A stretch of DNA of 28,160 nt from a virus, in the IMG/VR virus record IMGVR_UViG_3300042475_004077, positions 1 through 28,160 of that record. One strand, given 5' to 3'. Both the position numbers and the translations under genes were made by a program. This document shows positions 21,992 through 28,160 of the stretch, piece by piece; the first letter of the stretch is position 1; each line of letters opens with the position of its first letter. The notes beneath the pieces were generated by a model, which was given only the letters and a program-made list of their open reading frames with translations, searched no databases and had not been told where the DNA came from.

Positions 21992-23083
21992 TTAAGCGTG
22001 TAGAATTGGGAGAATACCTAGGTTCAGAGGATCCATAGTACGGGTCCAAGAACCAGCAGCCCCTAGGGTTGAGTTAGTAGCGAATACGTTAGTAGCGCCA
22101 ACCCAGTCATAACCCATAGGATGAGCTACGAAGCCATAGCGGTACCAGATGTTGGTTGAGCCACCACCAGCGTAAGCGGCAGGAGCGCGATCAACTTCGG
22201 TAGCGACGGGCATTGGGATTTCACGGAAAGCAACTGAACCGGGCTTTACGAGGAAAGTGGTTTTGGTTGACTGGTCGTTAACGTTTGCTGAAGCAGCAAG
22301 GTTACCCTGAGCAGCACGTGTTAGGATTAGACGGAACTTACCACCAAAGATTGTTTGGAAGTCAAGGTTACCATCGCGAACGCGATCTTGGTCGATTAGG
22401 TTAGCTGCACGAAGGTCAGCAAGAACTTCAGGTGAAGTTACCATGTAGACGAAGTCTGGTTCGTAGTCCTTATAGAACATACCCATAGCGCGGAATAGAC
22501 GCTCACCACGAGCAGCACCCATTTCTGAAGCGTCAACTAGTTTACGAGCATCGCCAGCGCCAGTAGCAGCAGCACCGAAGGCACCGTTAGCATTGACGTC
22601 AACGAAAGCACCGACTGAACCTGAAGGAACGGTATCGAAAGAAGTGATACCAGCGCCAAGAGCAACTTCAGAAGCGGCAACGCCCTTCATGATGTTTAGG
22701 ACAGCGTTATGCTCGTCCTGAGCGCGTGACTGAGCGAAGTTACGAGCGAAGAAGGCTAGGCCATCCTGCTGTGAGATAATGCGCTGTAGGTTAACCTGTT
22801 CAGCACCGATAGTGCGAGCATTCTTGATGTAGTTCGCAATGTCGGTTGAAATGGTTGAGTAGGTACCATCAGCTGCTGAAGTTAGCGAAGCGTTATTGAT
22901 GGTAGCTGAAAGGGGTTTGTACCAGCGTAGCTGACCAGCAAAGCCTTCACCAGCGGGGTCTAGTTCGGTTGAAGCTGCGACCATGCCAGTTGAGTTAATA
23001 CGCTTTTCTTCGGTCCAGCGCTCTTCTGCATAAGCAGAAATAGCGACTGCTACGTTCTGGAAGTTTAGATGATTAATAGCCAT
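21992..23083 (-). CDS. Major capsid protein
   Basis: This 363-aa protein follows a scaffold gene and precedes connectors, the place of the major capsid protein. It is rich in Ala and Gly with a helical N-terminal region. A long central segment (about 75-145, with ARTIGAEQVNLQRIISQQDG and an FFARNFAQSRAQDE helix) looks like the spine helix region of an HK97 fold. KDYEPDFVYMVTSP and VRDGNLDFQTIFGGKFRLILT are typical of the peripheral/axial domains of phage capsids. Base composition is clearly more GC-rich than the tail genes, as often seen for the most expressed gene. A weak AAAGG precedes the ATG. No separate protease gene lies in the window. Confidence 0.85.
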   Translation of the reverse strand: MAINHLNFQNVAVAISAYAEERWTEEKRINSTGMVAASTELDPAGEGFAGQLRWYKPLSATINNASLTSAADGTYSTISTDIANYIKNARTIGAEQVNLQRIISQQDGLAFFARNFAQSRAQDEHNAVLNIMKGVAASEVALGAGITSFDTVPSGSVGAFVDVNANGAFGAAATGAGDARKLVDASEMGAARGERLFRAMGMFYKDYEPDFVYMVTSPEVLADLRAANLIDQDRVRDGNLDFQTIFGGKFRLILTRAAQGNLAASANVNDQSTKTTFLVKPGSVAFREIPMPVATEVDRAPAAYAGGGSTNIWYRYGFVAHPMGYDWVGATNVFATNSTLGAAGSWTRTMDPLNLGILPILHA

Positions 23084-23113
23084 TTTTGTTGTACCTTTTA
23101 GTTAGTATGACTT

Positions 23114-23794
23114 TTAGTAAGTCACTGTTCCTAGTTTACCTGAGTCTGCTAACGCAAGCAATTCTTCTGTAGACATACCAGAGAGACTCTTTGGTCGGCT
23201 TACAGTTGCAGAACTTTTGTTAGAAGTTGTCCCAGCACCTGAGTTTTCTTTAGATTTAAAGAGAAAATCCTTTTGAGGATCTTTAGCGAAAGCCTTTAGA
23301 TAGTCATTAATACTAGCACCGGACTTATGGACCCATGAACCGTCTTCGTCTTGAACAAGCTCAGGGAGAATAGTTTTGAAAGCAGTTTCACGTGCGAAAT
23401 CGTTACGGAAGTCGAGAGAGCCTAAGTGTTTCTCTAGCTCACGATCTCGAGTCAAAGAAGTTAACCGTTCTTGCAAGATTTTATTGGTTTCTTCTAGTTC
23501 TGCATTCTTTAGCTTAGAAGCTTCATAATGCTTTCCTTCGTCTTCGAGTTGTTTACGTTGCTTTTCTTGAGCTTCAGCTTTAAGACGAGCATTTTCACGT
23601 GCAGTCTCTTCAGCTTTCTTATAGGCTTTGTCAACATTAGCCTTCATTTGTTTAAGCTCGTCAGCTACCATTTGTTTTAATAGAGCTTGATGCTCTTCCT
23701 TCAGAGAGGCTTTCTTTTGAGAAAGGTCTTCGGAATTGGTAGTGTTATCGTCGTCTTCATTATCATTGACATTATCGTCGTGTTGATCAGCCAT
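23114..23794 (-). CDS. Capsid scaffolding protein
   Basis: This 226-aa protein starts with a very acidic stretch (Asp/Glu/Asn-rich, about 1-25) and a long charged coiled coil (about 26-130) rich in Lys, Glu, Ala and Gln. A folded stretch (LGSLDFRNDFARETAFKTIL) and a Ser/Thr-rich linker follow, then a C-terminal helix (GMSTEELLALADSGKL). This acidic-plus-coiled-coil layout and the position just before the major capsid gene are those of a scaffold. AAAGGAAAT lies before the ATG, and a TATAAT lies 25 bases upstream of it. No protease domain is fused to it. Confidence 0.85.
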   Translation of the reverse strand: MADQHDDNVNDNEDDDNTTNSEDLSQKKASLKEEHQALLKQMVADELKQMKANVDKAYKKAEETARENARLKAEAQEKQRKQLEDEGKHYEASKLKNAELEETNKILQERLTSLTRDRELEKHLGSLDFRNDFARETAFKTILPELVQDEDGSWVHKSGASINDYLKAFAKDPQKDFLFKSKENSGAGTTSNKSSATVSRPKSLSGMSTEELLALADSGKLGTVTY

Positions 23795-23818
23795 AGTTAT
23801 TTATTTCCTTTGCACAGC

Positions 23819-23824
23819 ATTATA
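23819..23824 (-). promoter_or_regulatory. Possible promoter for the scaffold-capsid genes (perfect -10)
   Basis: A perfect TATAAT stands on the minus strand 25 bases before the scaffold start, in the short gap after tRNA-Trp. The best -35-like match (TTGTAC) is only 13 bases upstream, too close, so this is not a full host sigma-70 promoter by eye. It could also be chance in AT-rich DNA or depend on an activator. Confidence 0.3.
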
Positions 23825-23876
23825 AGAGAACTAGAAGGTACAACTTTAGTTCAGTTAGTCTATGGTTTGTTAAAAT

Positions 23877-23950
23877 TGGCGAGGGACTAGAGACTTGAAC
23901 TCTAACTTGGAGTTTTGGAGACTCCCGTGCTACCATTACACTAATCCGAC
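23877..23950 (-). tRNA. tRNA-Trp (CCA anticodon)
   Basis: The minus strand folds as a tRNA: D-arm GTG..CAC, anticodon arm GGAGT-CTCCAAA-ACTCC with anticodon CCA, 4-base variable loop, T-arm TAGAG-TTCAAGT-CTCTA, and an encoded G73 followed by CCA (discriminator G is typical of bacterial tRNA-Trp). The acceptor stem has two mismatches, at pairs 2-71 (T-T) and 3-70 (C-C). It reads UGG codons only. It sits in the middle of the virion gene block and not with early genes. Confidence is high for identity, less for activity. Confidence 0.85.
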
Positions 23951-23956
23951 ATAGAT

Positions 23957-24105
23957 CTATTGTTAAGCACAATAGTAAGCTATGAGTAACCCTCCGGGGT
24001 GCGCTTATCTAAGTATGCTCTAACTAAGAGTGGACTCACAGAGGCGTGGAGGGTCTTGTATCATGCGGTCCACACAGGCGAACTCGCGGGCTAGGCCCTA
24101 TACAC
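23957..24105 (-). ncRNA. GC-rich structured stretch next to tRNA-Trp (candidate RNA)
   Basis: The 160 bases between the tRNA and the 52-aa gene at 24111 hold no good reading frame but several paired segments. A perfect 7-bp stem with a 5-base loop (23957-23975) lies just before the tRNA 5' end. A 7-bp stem (23989-23995 with 24048-24054) encloses smaller hairpins. Two short GC-rich hairpins lie within 24078-24105 (GCGA/TCGC and GGGC/GCCC). The GC content is far above the flanks. It could be an RNA element, a degenerate second tRNA or a processing region; I could not fit a tRNA cloverleaf to it. Confidence 0.35.
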
Positions 24106-24110
24106 ATGAA

Positions 24111-24269
24111 TTACTTCTTTTCAACAGGAGCTTTAACAGCCACAGGAGCAGCTTCTTCTACAGACTCAACAGTAGCTTGTAGTTTACGCCACTGAGCTGA
24201 ATTAGGGCCTTCAACAGGAATGCCTTGAGCAAAGTCTGCAAACCATGATTTAAATTCTTTTAATTTCAT
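24111..24269 (-). CDS. Small protein, 52 aa
   Basis: This reading frame starts at ATG 24269, overlapping the stop of the zinc-ribbon gene by ATGA, and ends at TAA 24111-24113. The protein has an amphipathic N-terminal helix with two Trp (KEFKSWFADFAQG and QWRKLQ) and an Ala/Val/Pro/Lys/Glu-rich tail (VEEAAPVAVKAPVEKK) that looks flexible. No family recognised. The stop-start overlap and coherent composition support it as a real gene, possibly a small virion or adaptor peptide. Confidence 0.65.
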   Translation of the reverse strand: MKLKEFKSWFADFAQGIPVEGPNSAQWRKLQATVESVEEAAPVAVKAPVEKK

Positions 24270-24424
24270 TTTTTATACCGATACTGAATGGGTTGAAATG
24301 TAAAATCACAAGAAGAACAAACAAAGAAACCTTCTCTGTGATTCCATACTGTAATCTCTTTTATTCTTCCTTCTTTACAGGAAGGGCATAAACAACCAGG
24401 GTAAAGTTGATACTCTCTAGTCAT
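24266..24424 (-). CDS. Small zinc-ribbon protein, 52 aa
   Basis: The frame runs from ATG 24424 to TGA 24266-24268, with GAGGTG 7 bases before the start. Cysteines at 11, 13, 16 and 36, 39 form a CLCPSC ... CSSC arrangement typical of a zinc ribbon, with a beta-like stretch (ITVWNHREGFFVCSSCDFTF) between and after. It is coupled to the 52-aa gene that follows. Zinc ribbons of this size often bind nucleic acid or polymerase; being downstream of the phage RNA polymerase this is tempting but not shown. Confidence 0.75.
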   Translation of the reverse strand: MTREYQLYPGCLCPSCKEGRIKEITVWNHREGFFVCSSCDFTFQPIQYRYKK

Positions 24425-24435
24425 CTAGTCACCTC

Positions 24436-24476
24436 AGAAAAAGAAAGGAAAGTGAGGAAGGAGCAGGAGAAAGGAG
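24436..24476. other. 41-base purine/pyrimidine tract
   Basis: The plus strand is purine except for T24453 and C24464; the minus strand, which is transcribed, is therefore a polypyrimidine leader just before the zinc-ribbon gene. The gap 24425-24539 holds nothing else but this tract and the hairpin at 24510-24537. Confidence 0.6.
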
Positions 24477-24509
24477 TTATCCTCTCATCCCGCCCCCATG
24501 GGTTTTCTA

Positions 24510-24537
24510 CCCCCTCTTCTTTATAGCTAAGAGGTGG
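24510..24537 (-). terminator. Hairpin after the basic-protein gene (no T-run)
   Basis: A 9-bp stem with one mismatch (24510-24518 with 24529-24537) and a 10-base loop starts two bases after the stop of the 97-aa gene. No T-run follows on the minus strand, so it is more likely a processing or mRNA-protecting hairpin than a full terminator. Confidence 0.4.
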
Positions 24538-24539
24538 AC

Positions 24540-24833
24540 TTAGTTAAAAAGGTTAGAAATACCTTTCTTAATACTTTTACCCATACCACCAGCTTTCCTC
24601 TTTGCAGCTACACGTGCTTTTTCTAAATTACGTTTAGCAGCAGCAAGTTGTGATGCTGTCTTAGTTTTACCAGAAGAAATTTTACCTAGTGTTTTATTCT
24701 TTAACTTACCAAAAGTACCTACTTTACCTGCTACAGACCGTGATGCACCAGATTTAGAGGTTTGTTGATTTGAATTAGCTTTAACTTTTTTTGTTTGTGC
24801 AGTTGATACACCAAATTTAGGTTTAATTGCCAT
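24540..24833 (-). CDS. Very basic 97-aa protein
   Basis: This protein has about 20 Lys and 4 Arg against a single Glu, so its net charge is near +23. Residues 1-60 are Lys/Ser/Thr/Gly-rich and probably disordered; 62-83 form a Lys/Arg/Ala helix (AAAKRNLEKARVAAKRK), and the C-terminus (GMGKSIKKGISNLFN) is amphipathic. It resembles histone-H1-like or DNA-packaging peptides in composition only. AGGAGA precedes ATG 24833. Lying in the virion block after the RNA polymerase, it may bind packaged DNA, act as an ejected protein or bind the polymerase; none is proven. Confidence 0.72.
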   Translation of the reverse strand: MAIKPKFGVSTAQTKKVKANSNQQTSKSGASRSVAGKVGTFGKLKNKTLGKISSGKTKTASQLAAAKRNLEKARVAAKRKAGGMGKSIKKGISNLFN

Positions 24834-24844
24834 TTTAATGTCTC

Positions 24845-25078
24845 CTATTGACTTAATGCGTTGAGTTGTGCTAAACCTAAAAGAAAATAAGCAGTTTCAC
24901 GAGTCATGTTTCCAGATCGTACTATCATTTCGTCTTCTTTAGTTACAGCAATAATTAGTAATTCTTCTACAGACTCTTTCATTTCATTGAGTTCAGTAAT
25001 AATTTCTTCAATCTCTGAACGATCTGCTGTAGTATTAATTGGTTGCTTATTAAAAATGTTTACAATCTTATCAGTCAT
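24845..25078 (-). CDS. Small acidic protein, 77 aa
   Basis: This helical, acidic protein (SEIEEIITELNEMKESVEEL) has a short strand-turn (TKEDEMIVRSGNMTRE) and a C-terminal helix (AYFLLGLAQLNALSQ). It starts 9 bases after the RNA polymerase stop with AAGGAA before the ATG, so it is coupled to the polymerase gene. The layout is reminiscent of small phage proteins with a strand followed by a helix encoded near polymerases or DNA metabolism genes, but I cannot name a family. Confidence 0.7.
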   Translation of the reverse strand: MTDKIVNIFNKQPINTTADRSEIEEIITELNEMKESVEELLIIAVTKEDEMIVRSGNMTRETAYFLLGLAQLNALSQ

Positions 25079-25087
25079 TATAGTTCC

Positions 25088-28000
25088 TTATGGACCCCAT
25101 CCGTAATAGTCGTAACCATTACGTAGAGGTGCAGTAATTTCTTCTGGTTTAAACTTAGGATCAAAGTAACCAAGATCTTCAGCTTCTTTGAGATACTTAA
25201 AGTAAAGCTCATCTGTAAAGCCTTCTTCACGAAGAGCATCTAACGTTTTCTTGACTTTTGGGTATTGAGCAAAACGTTTATATATGTCTCTAACTTCTTT
25301 AAGTAAAGGATCGATTTCGTTAATGTTCAGAGCAGCGGCGTCATGGATAGTACTGGTAGGGGTACCTGTTTTACGTCCCCAGAGATGTAGCTGTCTTACA
25401 ACGCTAGCATCGTCTGCGTGAGTACCGTTAACACCTAAACCAAGTCTAACATCACCTACTTGACCTTTACCTAGTAGCTTACCATCTTCTGCATTCATCT
25501 GATAAATGTTTCGAATATAGCGTTTAGACTGTGGATCATAGAAACGAATTTCTTGCTGTACTTTTGGTCGGTAGTCTTGATAAAGTTTTTTACCGTCGAA
25601 AGTAACCCAAGGAATACGAACCTTTTTTGTAGAACGAGCATAATCTTGACCTACTCTTTTCCAAAAGTCGATGTAGTTATCAGTAACAGGAGCACGTTCT
25701 GAGAGTTTCTCAGACATGATAGCAGCAATTCTTTTAAAGTGATCAGGACCAACTTGTGGACCTCTACGATTACTGTATTTGTATACAAAGTCTGCTAAGC
25801 TAGGATGAATCTCCGCAGCTTCAGCAAGTAGTGCATCACTCACCGCTTTGTCAGGAGTATTAGCAATTTCAAGGACTTCTTTCTTTAACGCTAAGAGGTC
25901 AGCTTGAGTATCTGTAGCACCAAGAGCTTTTGCTTCTTTAATTTTTAAGTCTATTTGTTTAGTCAAAGCAAGATACTCTGCTCTAGTAGTAACTAGCACA
26001 TCTTGTTTACGTAATACCTTTGACAATTCAAGAGCCACACGTGCTGCTTGTCCTGCTTTACCAGCACCATACAAAGAAATCATAACTTGATACTTAGCTG
26101 CCTTGTTAATGTCTTCCCAAGTCAGATCGAGTCCTAACTCATCCATTAACTCACGGAAGCGAGGATCAGAAACAGTATCTTGAGCGACAAGGTCATAGAT
26201 TCGGTTCTTCTTGACTGACTGTAACACGTTACTAGTGATAGCAGCACCACGATCACCTGTAGCGAGTGCAATCATCTGCAAACCACTAGCACTAGCGTCA
26301 GCTTCACCTAGTAACTTAGACTTATATAGCTTTAGCTTACTAGGAGTGAAGTCACCACCTGTAGCTTGATAAATACGATAATATTCTAAACTGAAACGAG
26401 CGATTTTAGCAATTTCTGCTGCATCTGTAGATTGTACTAGAGGATGCTCAAGAAATTCTCTAATACGTCTATCTCTTTGTGTCTTAGCACTTAATAATGC
26501 TCCTAATTCAAGAATAGATTTTTCATTTCTTTTGAAGATAGCTAAACGACCTGCCTCAGTAAGGGCTTCAGTACCTGGACCAATAACAGAAGCCATTTGG
26601 ATTCTTAACTGGTGTAACCCTTGTGGAGTCATAGGTACTGCATGAGCAGTGTTTAAGAAAGGACGCACTACTTCACCACCTGTAGGTGTTAGATACCCGT
26701 TATAGTAGACGCGACCGCGACCATCAATACGGGCATGTACGGTAAAAGGTTTTCCATTTGAACGGTAGTATCTGATAGCCTCCATAAGACCATAGCCTTG
26801 GTCTCCTCGTCTGATAATTTCTTCACGAAAGCCGTTAATTGAGTCATAGTAAGCTGCTTTACCTCTCTGGTCTTTGAAACGAGCTAAGTCATCCATGAAG
26901 CTTGAAAAGTCATCATCTACTTCATAACGGAAAGACATAGTATGATTTAACATGTCGGCAAAATCACCGTCAATTTGTTTTTCGTCAAACTTAGAAAAAG
27001 CTGAACGAGTAACAACAGGAACACCTGTGTCACGTCCTCTAGCATCTACGTAAGTCTTTTTTCCAGGAGCAACAAAATATTTGTTCTCAGGGCGATCAAC
27101 ACCTAAACGATTAGATAGCTCGATACGTCTGTTATAGTCTTGTAATTTTAGCATAGTAGGGTCAGTAACTTGTACTTCACGGGAAACAGTATCTTTCCAA
27201 TTACCTGAAGCACGACCTGTGTCAAGATCAGTAGTAGCTCTACGAGTAACACCACGAGAGTTTACTCTGATTATTCCTTGTTGTCTGAACAACTCAAGAA
27301 TTTTAGAACCTTGCTCATGGTAGTCCTCTAGAGAGGAACCAAAAATAGGATACACGGGATTCCAAGTTTGTTTTAACTCTTTACCTAGAAGAATAGCTAA
27401 AGAATCGTAGTCAGTAGTAGTGCCTTCAGCAACTACAGCCATCAACCTAGACATAGAACGAGTTACTTCACCTTCAATAGGTTCTGTTACCTTTTGAATA
27501 AATAACTTTTCTAATGTAAGACTTCTTTTTAGTTTGTAAAAGAATTCAAGATCCATAATAGAACGGTATTCTTCACGAATTGTTCTTGTAATAAAGTCGG
27601 CAAAACCTTCTTCTTTGATCTCAAGAAACATAGTCAACCAGTCTGGAGTCACTTTTTTCTTTAAGTATTTCTTTACGATTTTCGACCACTTCTCAGGAGT
27701 CTTACCATAACGAGTATAAAAACCAATAGGATCGTCAGCATAAAAAACAGAACGAATAGATCGTTTAATAAAGCTATCTTTCAGAGTTTCATACAATCCC
27801 TCTGGTTTTTGATTAGGACCAAAGAAATAAGAAGTCCAAGGAGCTTTACCTTTGTAGTAAACTGAGCGAGCTAGTTTGATGCCCTCTGTTGAAGCCCAGT
27901 CTTGCACATAGCGTTCGTATTCTAGTTTCTCTGCGTGTAGCTTAGAAATAGGAATAGTCTGGCCTTGAATCATAACAGCAGGTTCGTTAGGATCACCCTT

Positions 28001-28160
28001 AAAGCCAAGAAACAACTCTGAACGTGCTCGTGAGCGACGATCTAGTAGTCTTGAAACGTTAACAGTTGAGAAGTTCATTTCTGAACGTAGAGTAGCAACA
28101 AAGTTTTCCCAAGGAACTGGATTCTTTTGGTAACGGTCAAATAACACACGCAGATTTTCA
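25088..28160 (-). CDS. Single-subunit (T7-type) DNA-directed RNA polymerase, 5' end cut by window
   Basis: The frame stays open to the right edge, so the start is outside; at least 1023 residues are present. Numbered from the first in-window GTG (28147), the palm motifs of single-subunit RNA polymerases are all there: RIDGRGRVYYNGYL (473-486, DxxGR), motif A with DASASGLQ (D617), motif B with KYQVMISLYG (K685, Y693, G694) and motif C with STIHD (H935, D936). The catalytic aspartates D617 and D936 are kept, so it should be active. The N-terminal about 450 residues would hold the promoter-binding domain and are not recognisable by eye. It heads the structural operon instead of an early region, unlike T7, which raises the possibility of a packaged virion polymerase. 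Confidence 0.92.
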   Translation of the reverse strand, partial: ENLRVLFDRYQKNPVPWENFVATLRSEMNFSTVNVSRLLDRRSRARSELFLGFKGDPNEPAVMIQGQTIPISKLHAEKLEYERYVQDWASTEGIKLARSVYYKGKAPWTSYFFGPNQKPEGLYETLKDSFIKRSIRSVFYADDPIGFYTRYGKTPEKWSKIVKKYLKKKVTPDWLTMFLEIKEEGFADFITRTIREEYRSIMDLEFFYKLKRSLTLEKLFIQKVTEPIEGEVTRSMSRLMAVVAEGTTTDYDSLAILLGKELKQTWNPVYPIFGSSLEDYHEQGSKILELFRQQGIIRVNSRGVTRRATTDLDTGRASGNWKDTVSREVQVTDPTMLKLQDYNRRIELSNRLGVDRPENKYFVAPGKKTYVDARGRDTGVPVVTRSAFSKFDEKQIDGDFADMLNHTMSFRYEVDDDFSSFMDDLARFKDQRGKAAYYDSINGFREEIIRRGDQGYGLMEAIRYYRSNGKPFTVHARIDGRGRVYYNGYLTPTGGEVVRPFLNTAHAVPMTPQGLHQLRIQMASVIGPGTEALTEAGRLAIFKRNEKSILELGALLSAKTQRDRRIREFLEHPLVQSTDAAEIAKIARFSLEYYRIYQATGGDFTPSKLKLYKSKLLGEADASASGLQMIALATGDRGAAITSNVLQSVKKNRIYDLVAQDTVSDPRFRELMDELGLDLTWEDINKAAKYQVMISLYGAGKAGQAARVALELSKVLRKQDVLVTTRAEYLALTKQIDLKIKEAKALGATDTQADLLALKKEVLEIANTPDKAVSDALLAEAAEIHPSLADFVYKYSNRRGPQVGPDHFKRIAAIMSEKLSERAPVTDNYIDFWKRVGQDYARSTKKVRIPWVTFDGKKLYQDYRPKVQQEIRFYDPQSKRYIRNIYQMNAEDGKLLGKGQVGDVRLGLGVNGTHADDASVVRQLHLWGRKTGTPTSTIHDAAALNINEIDPLLKEVRDIYKRFAQYPKVKKTLDALREEGFTDELYFKYLKEAEDLGYFDPKFKPEEITAPLRNGYDYYGWGP

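Noticed and set aside
23687-23890. A 67-aa plus-strand reading frame over the scaffold start and tRNA
   Set aside because: It is antisense to the scaffold gene and runs into the tRNA; the sequence is low-complexity Ile/Val from complementing Asp/Asn codons.
1-28160. Search for CRISPR arrays, insertion sequences, integrase or attachment sites
   Set aside because: No regularly spaced repeats, transposase-like frames with terminal inverted repeats, or recombinase genes were seen.

Overview
The window is a 28 kb segment of a tailed double-stranded DNA phage, most likely a long-tailed siphovirus of a Gram-negative host. The Gram-negative inference rests on an overlapping inner/outer-membrane spanin pair with a lipobox. 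Genes are packed tightly, with ATGA and TAATG overlaps and short gaps. Most of the DNA is AT-rich. There is no integrase, repressor, attachment site or insertion sequence. Terminase and portal genes are not seen and probably lie outside the window.

Left arm, plus strand (1-4043): the end of a gene with two CxxC pairs, then a five-gene overlapping cluster. It holds a phiEco32-like COOH-NH2 ligase, an unknown protein, a second amidoligase of a different family, an ATP-grasp ligase and another unknown protein. This looks like a peptide- or amide-bond-forming modification pathway whose substrate is unknown. It ends at two strong hairpin terminators (4051-4154), where it meets the convergent minus-strand operon.

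Minus strand (28160 down to 4153), in transcription order: a T7-type single-subunit RNA polymerase cut by the right edge; an acidic 77-aa protein; a very basic 97-aa protein; two 52-aa proteins missed by ordinary length cut-offs (one a zinc ribbon); a GC-rich structured stretch; tRNA-Trp; scaffold; major capsid protein; a 50-aa protein; three head-tail connector or tail-terminator proteins; two paralogous tail-tube proteins; a 75-aa protein; a lambda G/GT-type tail assembly chaperone made by -1 frameshifting at GGGAAAC; a gp10-like connector; a 2491-aa tape measure protein; two tail-tip proteins; a gpJ-like tail hub with fibronectin modules; a short fibre with a peptidase S74 chaperone; and a lysis cassette (M15 endolysin, holin candidate, i-spanin, o-spanin, and a further one-helix membrane protein).

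The most interesting points are the plus-strand amidoligase/ATP-grasp cluster with two uncharacterised partners, the single-subunit RNA polymerase placed at the head of the virion gene block (a candidate packaged polymerase), the tail-tube gene duplication, and the frameshifted chaperone, which a plain ORF view splits into two unrelated pieces.
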